Notes: a model not told the origin generated them from the letters alone. DNA of 64,000 nucleotides from Burkholderiaceae bacterium (GCA_919902775.1 CAKKRJ010000007.1:186001-250000); one strand, 5' to 3'. Shown: positions 35,865-45,193, counted from the first letter of the stretch. Numbers and translations: made by a program.

Positions 35865-35906
35865 TTATGGATAATCAAACTGGCTGTCTTGATAACGGAT
35901 GGTTAT
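35865..35906. promoter_or_regulatory. Dyads in acyl-CoA synthetase/LysR gap
   Basis: TTAT-GG-ATAA (35865-35874) and ATAAC-N5-GTTAT (35892-35906) are short inverted repeats 17 bp apart in the 109-bp divergent gap. Spacing and AT-richness suit a LysR recognition site with an adjacent activation site. Confidence 0.35.
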
Positions 35907-35925
35907 TCTTCAAAAAGGTGTGTGC

Positions 35926-36831
35926 ATGGGCATCCAACTGGACGACATCGATTACTTTCTGGCCGTGGTCGAAGAGGGGCAGGTGCGCAAGGCGGCGCAG
36001 CGTCTGGGTATTTCCCAGCCGGCCGTCAGCAAGGCGCTGCAGCGATTGGAGAAAGAGCTGGGGTTCGCGCTTTTTGAGCGCAGCGTCAAGGGCATGACAC
36101 CGACCAAAGTGGCTGAGCAATTTCGTCAGCGTACCGGTGTTCTGAGGGGGGCCCTGCGCGATGCCGTCAAAGAGGCCACCGACCTCCACTTGGGCGCGCT
36201 TGGCCTGTTGCGGGTAGGGGTGTCGCCGCTGTACGCCCAAAAGCTCTTTGTGCCGGCTTTTGTGCAGTTGCACCGTCAACGACCGGCGGCCACTGTGCGT
36301 GCTTCGGTGCACCTCAATGACGAACTCTGGCGCCTGCTGCGCCAGGGAGAGTTGGACATGGCCCTCAGTTCATTGCCAGCGCGGGTGCCCGATGACCTGC
36401 AAACGATCGCCTTGATGCAGGACGAGCTGTGCATGGTGGCGCGTGTGGAGCATCCGCTGCACCGCCAGCGGCGTCTGAAGCTGGCCGATTTGGCGCAGGT
36501 GCAGTGGATGCTGCCCGGGCCGGATGTCGCTGCGCGTCGGCATGTTGAAGCGCTCCTGGCTCAGGCGGGCTTGCCCCCGCCGCGCATCGCGCTGGAGGTC
36601 AGCAACACGGCAGGGCAAATGCGGCAGATTCTGCGTGATACCAATTTGGTGTCGCTCATGAACGAGTCCATGCTGGCGGGGGAGGCCGGCGAAGGGCTGG
36701 AGGTGCTTGCGCTGCCCCAGGCCAGGGTGCGGCGGGCCGTGGGCATTTCCATGCTCAAGGATGCGCAATTGCAACCGTTGGCTGCACGGTTTGTAGAGTT
36801 GTTGGGGCAGGCTGCCGTCGGCGCGGTCTGA
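35926..36831 (+). CDS. LysR-family regulator of the acyl-CoA operon
   Basis: A 301-aa LTTR: MGIQLDDIDYFLAVVEEGQV, then HTH AAQRLGISQPAVSKALQRLE. The effector domain begins about LGLLRVGVSP. The ATG at 35926 is preceded by AAGGTG; an earlier in-frame ATG at 35899 lies over the dyad region and is less likely. Divergent from the acyl-CoA synthetase operon, which it presumably controls. Confidence 0.9.
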   Translation: MGIQLDDIDYFLAVVEEGQVRKAAQRLGISQPAVSKALQRLEKELGFALFERSVKGMTPTKVAEQFRQRTGVLRGALRDAVKEATDLHLGALGLLRVGVSPLYAQKLFVPAFVQLHRQRPAATVRASVHLNDELWRLLRQGELDMALSSLPARVPDDLQTIALMQDELCMVARVEHPLHRQRRLKLADLAQVQWMLPGPDVAARRHVEALLAQAGLPPPRIALEVSNTAGQMRQILRDTNLVSLMNESMLAGEAGEGLEVLALPQARVRRAVGISMLKDAQLQPLAARFVELLGQAAVGAV

Positions 36832-36941
36832 GACCGTCTTTGGGGTGTCGGTGATCCCATGGCATTTCCCTGACGTGCCTCAGCCGCCGTGCACTGGCCG
36901 GGCTATATGATTTCAAACAGCACCATGCCAGGACCCACCAC

Positions 36942-38228
36942 GTGAACACCGCACACCTCAATATCGACAACTTCAACCGTGAATGTTTTTGCGTCAGCCT
37001 GGACGAGCAGGCCCTGGCGCGCTCCATGGCGGAGGGCATTGGCCATGCGGCGCTGTTTGACTTGGTGCGTGACCGCTTGCCTTCGATGTTTTCAGCGCGC
37101 CCGGTGGTGCTGCCTCAGGCACAAGTGCAGCGCATGGCCCGGTTGATTTCGGCGTTGGAATCGGTGGTCGCCTTGCCCACTTACCGCGAAGAGGTGTTGT
37201 CGCGATCAGACGCGGTTGCGCGGCACCAGACACGCGCCAAAAGCGTGTTCATGGGTTACGACTTTCATGTGCACGCAGGCGACCAGGACCCGGGCGGCTT
37301 TGGGCTGATTGAAGTCAACACCAACGCCGGAGGGGCCTTGCTGAATGCCTTGCTGGCGCGTGCCCAGCGCGCATGCTGCCCCGAGATCGAGGCCATGGTG
37401 CCCACGGGGGCACAAGTGGATGCACTGGAAGCCACCTTTGTGGCGATGTTTCAGAACGAATGGCGGCTGAGCCAACCCGAGCGCCCCCTGAAAACGGTGG
37501 CCATCGTTGACGCGTCGCCCGAACAGCAATACCTGTATCCGGAGTTTTTGCTGTTTCAGAACCTGTTCAAACGCCATGGCCTGCAAGCCTTCATTGCGGA
37601 TCCGGCGCAACTGGTCTGGCGCGACCAGCAACTGTGGTGCGAAGGTGTGGCGATCGATCTGGTCTACAACCGCCTGACCGACTTTGCCCTGACAGAGCCA
37701 GCCCATGCCCACCTGCGTGAAGCCTATTTGCAGGATGCCGTGGTGTTGACGCCTCACCCGCAAGCCCATGCCTTGCTGGCCGACAAGCGCAACCTGGCGC
37801 TGCTGTGCAACGCCGACACGCTGACGGCCATGGGCGTGCCCGAGGCCACACAAGCCGTGTTGCGCGAAGGCATTCCACACACCGAGGTGGTGACTCCGGC
37901 CAACGCCGAGCGCTTTTGGGCGCAGCGCAAACAGTTCTTCTTCAAACCCTTTGCGGGCTACGGCGGCAAGGCGACTTATCGGGGCGACAAGTTGACCCAC
38001 CGGGTCTGGGGTGAGATTGCGGCGGGCGGTTACATCGCCCAGGCCTTTGTGGCCCCGGGCGAGCGCACCATCTCGGGCGGCGAATCGGCCCAGGTGCTCA
38101 AGTTTGATGTGCGCAACTACGTGTACGACGGGCAGGTGCAATCGCTGGCCGCCCGTTTGTACCAGGGCCAAACCACCAACTTCAGAACACCGGGCGGCGG
38201 TTTTGCGCCGGTGTACGTGGGGTACTGA
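36942..38228 (+). CDS. Uncharacterised protein with ATP-grasp-like features
   Basis: A 428-aa protein starting at GTG 36942 without an obvious ribosome site. Two segments resemble ATP-grasp ligases: GGFGLIEVNTNAGGALLNAL (about residues 126-145, acidic metal/substrate strand) and KQFFFKPFAGYGGKATYRGD (about 327-346, Lys-containing nucleotide loop). IAQAFVAPGERTISGGESAQ and the conserved end FRTPGGGFAPVYVGY follow. The order (E-N strand early, Lys/Gly loop late) is unusual and could mean a circular permutation. No signal peptide or partner gene is evident. It may make a peptide-like or amide bond, but I do not know the substrate. Confidence 0.6.
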   Translation: MNTAHLNIDNFNRECFCVSLDEQALARSMAEGIGHAALFDLVRDRLPSMFSARPVVLPQAQVQRMARLISALESVVALPTYREEVLSRSDAVARHQTRAKSVFMGYDFHVHAGDQDPGGFGLIEVNTNAGGALLNALLARAQRACCPEIEAMVPTGAQVDALEATFVAMFQNEWRLSQPERPLKTVAIVDASPEQQYLYPEFLLFQNLFKRHGLQAFIADPAQLVWRDQQLWCEGVAIDLVYNRLTDFALTEPAHAHLREAYLQDAVVLTPHPQAHALLADKRNLALLCNADTLTAMGVPEATQAVLREGIPHTEVVTPANAERFWAQRKQFFFKPFAGYGGKATYRGDKLTHRVWGEIAAGGYIAQAFVAPGERTISGGESAQVLKFDVRNYVYDGQVQSLAARLYQGQTTNFRTPGGGFAPVYVGY

Positions 38229-38267
38229 CGGCGCGAAGGCGCTTTGAAATCACAGCAGATGATGGCA

Positions 38268-38343
38268 GTCGCTGTGCGGTCGCCGCCGGGGCGATGTGGC
38301 CAAGCGAAGCGCCTCTGAGCCCCGGCGGCGACCGCGCAGCGGC
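38268..38343. repeat. Structured palindromic repeat, copy A
   Basis: Two 25-nt arms (38268-38292 and 38319-38343) pair without mismatch apart from two G-T wobbles. They enclose a 26-nt loop (38293-38318) that starts GATGTGGCCAAGCGAAGCGC and ends CTCTGA. It fills most of the gap between the convergent ends of the ATP-grasp-like gene and the Rieske oxygenase gene. Related copies are at 39573 and 45230. CGAAGGCGCTTTGA lies 20 bp upstream, as it does near copy C. Confidence 0.85.
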
Positions 38344-38349
38344 ACCACC

Positions 38350-39438
38350 TCAAGCCTTGCCCGCCACCCGCGACAGCAAATAGCGCCGCATGGCCACTGC
38401 CGGGCCGTCGGCGGCCACTGAAAATTCGTACAAATCATTGGCAGGGGTTCGGGCCAGCACCTCTTCTTGCAAGGCCAGGCCCGTCACGTCTTCCTGGAAA
38501 GCGACAAACAACTGCGCGTGCATGAACGCGGTCATGGCCTTGTCTTGCTGCGCGAAATCGCGCCCGTGCACCACAAAGTAATGCGTGCTGGTGGCGGTTT
38601 CCGGGGTGGGCAAATGTGCGGTGCGGATGCGAAAGGTTTCGCGCTCGGCTTCGGCCAGGGTGCAGTCGTAAAACGACACCGAGACTTCGTGCATGCCCGG
38701 GCTGCGGAACTCGGACCGCACAATGCGCGCCGCCTGCCCCTGCCCCTTGATGCCGGTCGATTCAGCCCACACCGGCGGCAGCGTGGTGGGCACCACATTG
38801 CGCATGAGGGCGAAGCGGCCGTCACCCATTTCCGTTTCATACGCGGCACTGGCGTAGTCGGGGGTGCCAAAACTCTTGGCGTGCAAGAAGCTCAGGTGCG
38901 TCAGGTCCATCAGGTTTTCATGCAAGCGCACATAGCTGGCCTTGAGGTGCAGATAGCCTTGCGAAGTCTCCCACTCGCCTGTGCCGAGCCAGGGTTGCGG
39001 AGGCAAGCGGCTGGGGTCGGCGCTTTCCTTGTCGCCCATCCAAATCCAGATCACCGGGCCGCGTTCGAGCGTGGCATAGGTTCGCACGCCCATGCTGCGT
39101 GGGCAGCTGCTTTGCGAGGGCACATGGACGCAATCGCCTTGCGTGTTGAAGCGCATGCCGTGGTAGGCGCAAATGATGTGGTCGTCTTTGAGTTCGCCGC
39201 TGGACAGCGGCATGGACCGGTGCGGGCAGCGGTCCTCCATGGCCACCACCTGGCCATCGGCGCTGCGGTACATCACCAGGCCGCGCCCCAGCAGCGTGCG
39301 CGCCAACAGGCCAGTGCCGAGTTCGTTGGCAAACGCGGCCACATACCAATCGTCGAATACAAAAGGCGATTCCCGGTCGGCCATCCTGGCCGACGCGGCT
39401 TGCGTCGCGGCAATGACGGATGCTGCTGGAAGGGTCAT
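38350..39438 (-). CDS. Rieske non-haem iron oxygenase, VanA-like oxygenase component
   Basis: A 362-aa ring-hydroxylating or demethylating oxygenase. The Rieske [2Fe-2S] ligands are Cys71 and His73 (DRCPHRSMPL) and Cys90 and His93 (IICAYHGM). The mononuclear iron motif is in HENLMDLTHLSFLHAKSFG (Asp and two His). Length and layout match vanillate O-demethylase-type oxygenases. No ferredoxin or reductase gene is in the window, so electrons must come from elsewhere. GAGGAA precedes the start at 39438. The adjacent LysR gene upstream on the same strand may regulate it. Confidence 0.9.
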   Translation of the reverse strand: MTLPAASVIAATQAASARMADRESPFVFDDWYVAAFANELGTGLLARTLLGRGLVMYRSADGQVVAMEDRCPHRSMPLSSGELKDDHIICAYHGMRFNTQGDCVHVPSQSSCPRSMGVRTYATLERGPVIWIWMGDKESADPSRLPPQPWLGTGEWETSQGYLHLKASYVRLHENLMDLTHLSFLHAKSFGTPDYASAAYETEMGDGRFALMRNVVPTTLPPVWAESTGIKGQGQAARIVRSEFRSPGMHEVSVSFYDCTLAEAERETFRIRTAHLPTPETATSTHYFVVHGRDFAQQDKAMTAFMHAQLFVAFQEDVTGLALQEEVLARTPANDLYEFSVAADGPAVAMRRYLLSRVAGKA

Positions 39439-39572
39439 GGTCGAGGTTCCTCAAGTGTCAGTTGCGTCAGTGGCATTCTTGCAGGGTCGCGATGCCCGGC
39501 ATCAGGGCTGGTCCACCCATTTGCCGTGTTCGATTTTGATTGGCGAACTGTCGGGCAATTGCTCGCCCACCC

Positions 39573-39648
39573 GTCGCTGTGCGGTCGTCGCCGGGGCGAT
39601 GTGGCAAAGCGAAGCGCCTCTGAGCCCTGGCGGTGACCGCTCAGCGGC
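39573..39648. repeat. Structured palindromic repeat, copy B
   Basis: Arms 39573-39597 and 39624-39648 pair over 25 positions with one mismatch and four G-T wobbles. The 26-nt loop 39598-39623 begins GATGTGGCAAAGCGAAGCGC and ends CTCTGA, one base different from copy A. The left arm differs from that of copy A at one position. It lies in the 238-bp gap between the LysR stop and the Rieske start, both on the minus strand. The rest of that gap shows nothing I can identify. Confidence 0.82.
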
Positions 39649-39676
39649 ATCCCCGACGCTGTGTGCAGCAGCTGGC

Positions 39677-40564
39677 TCATGCCGCATTGAACTGCGCATC
39701 GTGCTGCTTCAAAAGCGTGACAAATTGGGTCATCACCCGTGAGGGTGATCGGCTTTTCAATTGGGTGATGCCAAAGCGGTATTCAGGTTTCGCACGTGCG
39801 CTTTGCAGCAGCACCAACTGGCCGGCGTTGACTTCTTCTTGCACCATGAACGGGGCCATGAAACTGATGGCATCCGATTGCATGACCAGTGTTTTGAGCA
39901 CGCTGGCGCTGTCACACACGATGTTGAACATCTGTTCGGGTGCGCGTTGCGCGCGGAACAGTTGGGTCGGCATGGAGGGGCCTGCTTGTGCAAATGCCAA
40001 AGTCTGTTGCAAAGTGGGGGCCTTGTTTTTCAGCACAGGGTGTCCTGGACGACAGACGGCAAACACGGGGTGCTTACTCAGGTGATCGACCTGTAAGTCG
40101 TTCAGTTGTTCAACCTCCCGGACATCGGACACCATGGCGTCGATTTGGTGGTCGCGCAATTGTTCGGGCAGCTCTCGCCAGGCACTGATCCGAAGATCCA
40201 CCTGCAATTTGGGGTGGTTGCGGCAGAGCTTGGCGATCACGGGGGCGATCAGCGAAGCCGCGCCATAAGGCCCAACGCCAATCGACAAGTGGCCGGTTTC
40301 CAGATTCTGGGCGAGCAGCAATTCATGTTCCAAATCTTGGCGAACCTGGATCAGTTTGCGCGCATGCGACAAGACCACGAGGCCCATTTCGGTGGGCTCA
40401 ACGCCGCTGCGCTGACGGTCAAAAATTTGTACCCCCATGGCGGCCTCCAAGGTCTGGATGCTGCGAGTCAGCGCCGGTTGCGTGAGGTGCAGTGTCTGCG
40501 CGGCTTTGGCAAAACTGCGGTGTTCTGCCAGTGCCAACGCGTGTTTCAGGCGTCTAAGTTCCAT
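39677..40564 (-). CDS. LysR-family regulator between Rieske and sulfatase operons
   Basis: A 295-aa LTTR: MELRRLKHALALAEHRSFAK with HTH AAQTLHLTQPALTRSIQTLE. The effector domain includes GHLSIGVGPYGAAS. It is divergent from the alkylsulfatase-like operon (113-bp gap holding a 12-bp palindrome) and upstream of the Rieske oxygenase gene on its own strand. It could control either or both. Confidence 0.92.
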   Translation of the reverse strand: MELRRLKHALALAEHRSFAKAAQTLHLTQPALTRSIQTLEAAMGVQIFDRQRSGVEPTEMGLVVLSHARKLIQVRQDLEHELLLAQNLETGHLSIGVGPYGAASLIAPVIAKLCRNHPKLQVDLRISAWRELPEQLRDHQIDAMVSDVREVEQLNDLQVDHLSKHPVFAVCRPGHPVLKNKAPTLQQTLAFAQAGPSMPTQLFRAQRAPEQMFNIVCDSASVLKTLVMQSDAISFMAPFMVQEEVNAGQLVLLQSARAKPEYRFGITQLKSRSPSRVMTQFVTLLKQHDAQFNAA

Positions 40565-40610
40565 GAATTAAATTTATTGAACTGTCATTGAAAATGCATT
40601 GGACACATTA

Positions 40611-40622
40611 ACCAGCGCTGGT
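40611..40622. promoter_or_regulatory. 12-bp perfect palindrome, candidate operator
   Basis: ACCAGCGCTGGT is a perfect dyad in the LysR/sulfatase gap, 55 bp before the sulfatase start. A shorter palindrome AATGCATT is at 40593-40600. The sulfatase ribosome site is AAAGGTGA. Binding by the divergent LysR protein is inferred. Confidence 0.4.
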
Positions 40623-40677
40623 CATAGTTGTCAATCCGTTGATCCCCTGTACGAGATTGACTGTTGAAAGGTGAACC

Positions 40678-42588
40678 ATGTCTTTGCTGCACGACCCCGA
40701 GTTTTCTGGCCGCCACTTGCGCGAGGTACTGCGCCAACGCCCGGATCTGTGCGAGATGGAAAACTACCACGATGGCTTGGAGGTGGTGCATGAAACGGGC
40801 GTGTTGTTGGCGTTTGAGGGCGAACACCCTGACGTGCCGGCCGCGCTGGCGGCGCACGCGCGGCGCATGCGCCAGCGCATCTACCGCGCGGGCGATCGGG
40901 TTTACTGTGCCGTCGGCTATGCGCTGGCGAATGTGATCATCGTGCGCGGCGACGGTGCTTTGGTGGTGCTGGACACGACCGAGTCGCACGACAGTGCATT
41001 GCAAATCTGGCAAGACTTCAAACAGGCCGTGCCCGAGTTGGCTGACTGGCCAGTGGCCGCGCTGGTCTACACCCACAACCACAGTGACCACATCAATGGT
41101 GCTCGCGCCTTTGTCGACGAAGCCGAGGTGGCCGCAGGGCGCACCCACATCATTGCCCACAGCACCCTGATGAAGGCCGTGGCCGACAACGCCTCGGTGG
41201 TGGCCCCCATCCTGCGCACGCGCAGCGCCTATTCCTTTGGTTCCATGCTGCCGTCGGGGCCGCAAGGCACAGTGAGTGCGGGCATTGGCCCCAAGCTGAT
41301 TGGCGGGGCCGTGAGTTTTTTGCCGCCCACGCTCACCTTTGACGACACACTGGACATCACGCTGGCCGGTTTGCGCTTTGAGTTTCGCCATGCCCCGAGT
41401 GAAACCGACGACGAATTGGTGGCCTGGGTGCCTGAGCTGGGCGTGTTGCTCAGCGCTGAAGTGATTCAGGGTGAATGCCTGGCCAATGTGCACACCTTGC
41501 GCGGCACGCGCTACCGTGATCCGCAGCAATGGGTGGCCACGCTCGACGCCATTCGCGCGCGCCATGCGGGTCAGCCTGTGCAATGGATGGTGCCGGCGCA
41601 TGGCAGGCCCGTGGTGGGGGCCGACAACATCGCTGAACTGCTGACGGCTTACCGCGATTCGATCGCCTTCATCCATGACCAAGCCGTGCGCTTCATCAAC
41701 CACGGGGCCACGCCCGACGAGCTGGCCGATTGGCTGCCCGCTTTGCCGCCGCACCTGGCGCAGCACGCCTGGCTGGGTGAGTATTACGGCACGGTCAAGC
41801 ACTGTGTACGGCAGGTTTTCAACGGCTTGCTGGGCTGGTTCGATGGTGACCCGGCCACGCTCGACCCCTTGCCCCCAGCCGAGCGAGCGCGCCGCTGGGT
41901 GGCGCTGGCCGGAGGGCGCGAGGCGGTGCTGCGGGCCTTGGGCGAGAGCCAGCAGAATGCCCAATCCAGCGCGTCAACGAAAGACGAGGCTTTGGACGCT
42001 TGCCGCTGGAGTGCCGAGCTGGCCAGTTTGCTGCTGCGCATCGATCCGCAAGACCAGCAGGCCCGACAAGCCAAAGCCGCGGCCTTGCGCCAGTTGGGCC
42101 TGGCCACGCTCAATACCAATTGGCGCAACTGGTACCTCACTGCGGCACGCGAGTTGATGGGGCATTTCGATGATTTTGAACCCAAGGGCAATGCGCTGGC
42201 GGTGCGTGACATTTGGCAGGCGATAGAGCCCGCACACTTGCTGCAATGGCTGTCGGTGCGGGTGCAGGCCGAACGCTGTTTGGACGAACACCGCAGTTTG
42301 ACGCTGGACTTGACCGACCGTGAGCAGACCGCTGTGCTGGAGTTGCGCCGGGGCGTGTTGCAGGTGTCGATGCATCCCTTGGGCCACCCGTCTGCCCTGC
42401 CTGGCGTGCGTCTGCGTTTGCCCTGGGGGCTGTGGCTGGGTTTCATGGCGCAAGGCTGGACGGCCTTGCCCGATGCCTTGCGTGGTGGCCAAATTCAGCT
42501 CACCAATGGCAGTCTGGCCGACTTGCAGGCCTTCCTGGGCTTTTTTGAACCCCGTGCGACGCGGCTGCCTGCATTGGCCGTGCGTTGA
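40678..42588 (+). CDS. Alkylsulfatase-like metallo-beta-lactamase-fold hydrolase
   Basis: A 636-aa protein with the architecture of SdsA1/BDS1-type alkylsulfatases: N-terminal MBL domain, central helical dimerisation domain, C-terminal SCP2-like domain. The binuclear metal motif is THNHSDH at residues 132-138, with further ligands likely in SAEVIQGECLANVHTLRG and MVPAHGRPVVG. Unlike periplasmic SdsA1 it has no signal peptide. The C-terminus QIQLTNGSLADLQAFLGFFE is the SCP2-like end. It is followed by a Bug receptor and a GMC dehydrogenase, consistent with hydrolysis of an alkyl sulfate to an alcohol that is then oxidised. Related MBL enzymes also act on other esters. Confidence 0.87.
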   Translation: MSLLHDPEFSGRHLREVLRQRPDLCEMENYHDGLEVVHETGVLLAFEGEHPDVPAALAAHARRMRQRIYRAGDRVYCAVGYALANVIIVRGDGALVVLDTTESHDSALQIWQDFKQAVPELADWPVAALVYTHNHSDHINGARAFVDEAEVAAGRTHIIAHSTLMKAVADNASVVAPILRTRSAYSFGSMLPSGPQGTVSAGIGPKLIGGAVSFLPPTLTFDDTLDITLAGLRFEFRHAPSETDDELVAWVPELGVLLSAEVIQGECLANVHTLRGTRYRDPQQWVATLDAIRARHAGQPVQWMVPAHGRPVVGADNIAELLTAYRDSIAFIHDQAVRFINHGATPDELADWLPALPPHLAQHAWLGEYYGTVKHCVRQVFNGLLGWFDGDPATLDPLPPAERARRWVALAGGREAVLRALGESQQNAQSSASTKDEALDACRWSAELASLLLRIDPQDQQARQAKAAALRQLGLATLNTNWRNWYLTAARELMGHFDDFEPKGNALAVRDIWQAIEPAHLLQWLSVRVQAERCLDEHRSLTLDLTDREQTAVLELRRGVLQVSMHPLGHPSALPGVRLRLPWGLWLGFMAQGWTALPDALRGGQIQLTNGSLADLQAFLGFFEPRATRLPALAVR

Positions 42589-42625
42589 TGGCGTGACACA
42601 CTGGTATTCACACAAGGAGACTCGC

Positions 42626-43591
42626 ATGAACTTTTCACAATTTCGCCGACGCGCTGTTTTGGCCGGCCTGGCTTTGGCCTCGTTGGGGGTCATGGCCCAG
42701 ACGCCTTTGCGCATCATCACCTCTGACCAGGCCGGCGGTGCCATGGACGCGTTGATTCGGCCGATGGCAGAAAAACTCGCGACCCAAGTGGGACGCCCTG
42801 TGGTGGTCGACAACAAACCCGGTGCGCAAGGGCGCATCGCCGGTGGTGCTTTGCTGGCAGCGCCGGCCGATGGCAACAGCCTGCTCATCACCGTGCAGGC
42901 CGGTGTGGTGATCAACCCGCATGTCTACAAATACCCTTATGACCCCCTGACCGATCTGGTGCCGGTGACCGATTTGGGCCGGGGCAGTGTGATGCTGCTC
43001 ATGCCCAGCACCTTGCCTCCACGCAACTTCAAGGAGCTGGTTGACTGGGGCCGTGCGCAGCCCAAAGGCAGCGTGCATTACGGCACCTACAGCCCGGGCA
43101 CGATCTCACACTTTGGCGGCATGTTGTTGGCGCAAGAGGCCCAGTTGGACTTGACCGCTGTGCACTACAAAGCCTCGGCCGACACGGTGCGCGACTTGTT
43201 GGCAGGCACGGTGCAAATGGCTTGGTCCGGACCTGCTGGGCCGGTGGCGCAGCTCATCAAGGCCGGACGCTTGCGCCCCATGGCCTACATGGGCCCCAAG
43301 CGTTTGCCGATGTGGCCCGATGTGCCGACGGTGCGTGAATTGGGGTATCCGGGGATCGAGTCGGATGGCTGGATCGGCATCTTTGCCGCCAAGGGCACGA
43401 CGCCTGAACAGGTGCGGTATTGGCAGGCAGAAATCAGCAAAGTGCTGGCACGTCCAGAGATTCAGGCCTTGTATGCCAATTTTGGTTTTCAGCCCGGCGG
43501 GACGGGCAGTGCCGAGTTTGCCGACACCGTGAAGGCGGACTCCCCGCGCTGGGGGCAATACATCCAGAAAATTGGCTACAAGGCGGAGTGA
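42626..43591 (+). CDS. Bug/TctC-family periplasmic receptor
   Basis: A 321-aa receptor. MNFSQFRRRAVLAGLALASL followed by GVMAQ is a signal peptide with an R-R-R start that might use Sec or Tat. Ligand loops: IITSDQAGGAMDALIRPMAE and VVVDNKPGAQGRIAGGALLA. AAGGAGA precedes the ATG. Between the sulfatase-like gene (37 bp) and the GMC dehydrogenase (3 bp), clearly one operon. Confidence 0.92.
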   Translation: MNFSQFRRRAVLAGLALASLGVMAQTPLRIITSDQAGGAMDALIRPMAEKLATQVGRPVVVDNKPGAQGRIAGGALLAAPADGNSLLITVQAGVVINPHVYKYPYDPLTDLVPVTDLGRGSVMLLMPSTLPPRNFKELVDWGRAQPKGSVHYGTYSPGTISHFGGMLLAQEAQLDLTAVHYKASADTVRDLLAGTVQMAWSGPAGPVAQLIKAGRLRPMAYMGPKRLPMWPDVPTVRELGYPGIESDGWIGIFAAKGTTPEQVRYWQAEISKVLARPEIQALYANFGFQPGGTGSAEFADTVKADSPRWGQYIQKIGYKAE

Positions 43592-43594
43592 GCC

Positions 43595-45193
43595 ATGGAC
43601 TTTGATTACATCATTGCAGGGGGCGGCTCGGCGGGCTGCGTGCTGGCCGCCCGGCTGAGTGAAGACCCTTCGGTGCAAGTGGCCCTGCTCGAAGCCGGTC
43701 CGCCTGACACCAGCGCGCTGATCCATTGCCCCGCAGGCGTGGCCTTCATGCCGCGGACCCAATCCGTGTCACAGCGGCTGAGCACGGTGCCGCAGCCGGG
43801 CTTGCTCGGGCGCATCGGTTATCAGCCACGGGGCCGTACCCTGGGGGGCTCGAGTTCGACCAACGCCATGGTCTACATCCGTGGCCAGCAGACCGACTAC
43901 GAGACCTGGGCGGCGATGGGTTGCCCGGGCTGGGGCTGGCAAGACGTGCTGCCCTATTTCCGCAAAGCCGAACACAACGAGCGACTGAGTGACGCGTGGC
44001 ACGGCCAGAACGGCCCGCTCAATGTGGCCGATCTGCAAAGCCCGAATGTGTTTTCCAAGCGCTTTGTCGAGGCCGGGGTGCAGGCCGGTCTGGCACACAA
44101 CGTCGACTTCAATGGCGCCACGCAAGAAGGCGTGGGGCTGTACCAGGTCACGCAGCGCGCGGGCGAACGTTGCAGCGCAGCCAAGGCCTACCTGGCGCCG
44201 CACCGGGACCGCCCCAATCTGCATGTCATGACCGGCGTCACCGTGGACCGCGTGGGCTTGGTGGGCGGCGTGGCGCGGCAGTTGCATGTCTTGAACCAAG
44301 GCGTACCGCAAACGTTGCAGGCGCGGCGCGAGATCATCCTCAGCGCAGGCGCCTTCCAATCGCCTGCCATCCTGATGCGTTCGGGCATTGGCCCGGCAGC
44401 GCATTTGCAAAGCCTGGGCATCGCGCTGGTGCACGCCTTGCCCGGTGTGGGCGAGAACCTGCACGACCATCCGGATGTGGTGCTGGTGGTGGATGCACCC
44501 GGTCAATCCGAGTTGTTTGGCCTGTCCTTGAAAGGGGCCTGGTTGGCGTTGCGGGGCCTGCTGGACTGGCGCTGGCACCGCCGCGGGCGCCTGACCACCA
44601 ACTTTGCCGAGGGCGGCGGGTTCTATAAAAGCGTGCCCGGTCTGGCGCAGCCCGACATTCAGCTGCATTTTGTGGTGGGCAAGCTGGTGGACCACGGGCG
44701 CAAACCCACGCGTGGCCACGGTTATTCCCTGCATGTGTGTTTGCTGCAGCCACGCAGCCGGGGCCGTGTCCAACTGGCCGATCGCGAGCCGAACCGCATG
44801 CCGCTGATTGATCCCCAATTCTTGTCGGACCCGCAAGATGTGCAGTGCTTGGTGGACGGCGTGCGTCAGGCGCAGCGCATCCTGGCTCAACCCGCCCTGG
44901 CGGCGTATGGCCGCACAGGGTCGGCCCCGGCTTCGGCCCCGTCGGATGCGCAACTTGAACAATGGATTCGCCAGAACGCCGACACGATTTACCACCCGGT
45001 GGGCACTTGCCGCATGGGACAGGACGACATGGCGGTGGTCGACCCCGAGCTGCGTGTGCACGGTGTGCCCGGCCTGCGTGTGGTCGACGCCTCGGTGATG
45101 CCACGCATCGTCAGCGGCAATACCAATGCGCCGACCATCATGCTGGCTGAGAAGGCCGCAGATTTGATCAAGGCGGCGCAGTTCGGCGCATGA
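43595..45193 (+). CDS. GMC-family FAD-dependent alcohol dehydrogenase
   Basis: A 532-aa GMC oxidoreductase. The N-terminal FAD motif is [36 protein letters not shown] is the second FAD signature. Catalytic His is in [14 protein letters not shown], and [12 protein letters not shown] ends the active site. It starts 3 bp after the Bug gene. Compared with the GMC enzyme at 11863 it belongs to a different operon without an aldehyde dehydrogenase. With the upstream sulfatase it would oxidise the released alcohol. Confidence 0.93.
   Translation: MDFDYIIAGGGSAGCVLAARLSEDPSVQVALLEAGPPDTSALIHCPAGVAFMPRTQSVSQRLSTVPQPGLLGRIGYQPRGRTLGGSSSTNAMVYIRGQQTDYETWAAMGCPGWGWQDVLPYFRKAEHNERLSDAWHGQNGPLNVADLQSPNVFSKRFVEAGVQAGLAHNVDFNGATQEGVGLYQVTQRAGERCSAAKAYLAPHRDRPNLHVMTGVTVDRVGLVGGVARQLHVLNQGVPQTLQARREIILSAGAFQSPAILMRSGIGPAAHLQSLGIALVHALPGVGENLHDHPDVVLVVDAPGQSELFGLSLKGAWLALRGLLDWRWHRRGRLTTNFAEGGGFYKSVPGLAQPDIQLHFVVGKLVDHGRKPTRGHGYSLHVCLLQPRSRGRVQLADREPNRMPLIDPQFLSDPQDVQCLVDGVRQAQRILAQPALAAYGRTGSAPASAPSDAQLEQWIRQNADTIYHPVGTCRMGQDDMAVVDPELRVHGVPGLRVVDASVMPRIVSGNTNAPTIMLAEKAADLIKAAQFGA

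Noticed and set aside
38250..38438. 62-codon minus-strand frame over repeat A
   Set aside because: Same reason: translation of the repeat plus the antisense end of the Rieske gene.
39435..39680. 81-codon minus-strand frame between LysR and the Rieske gene
   Set aside because: It reads across structured repeat B; similar peptides appear across the other copies, so it is a product of the repeat, not a gene.
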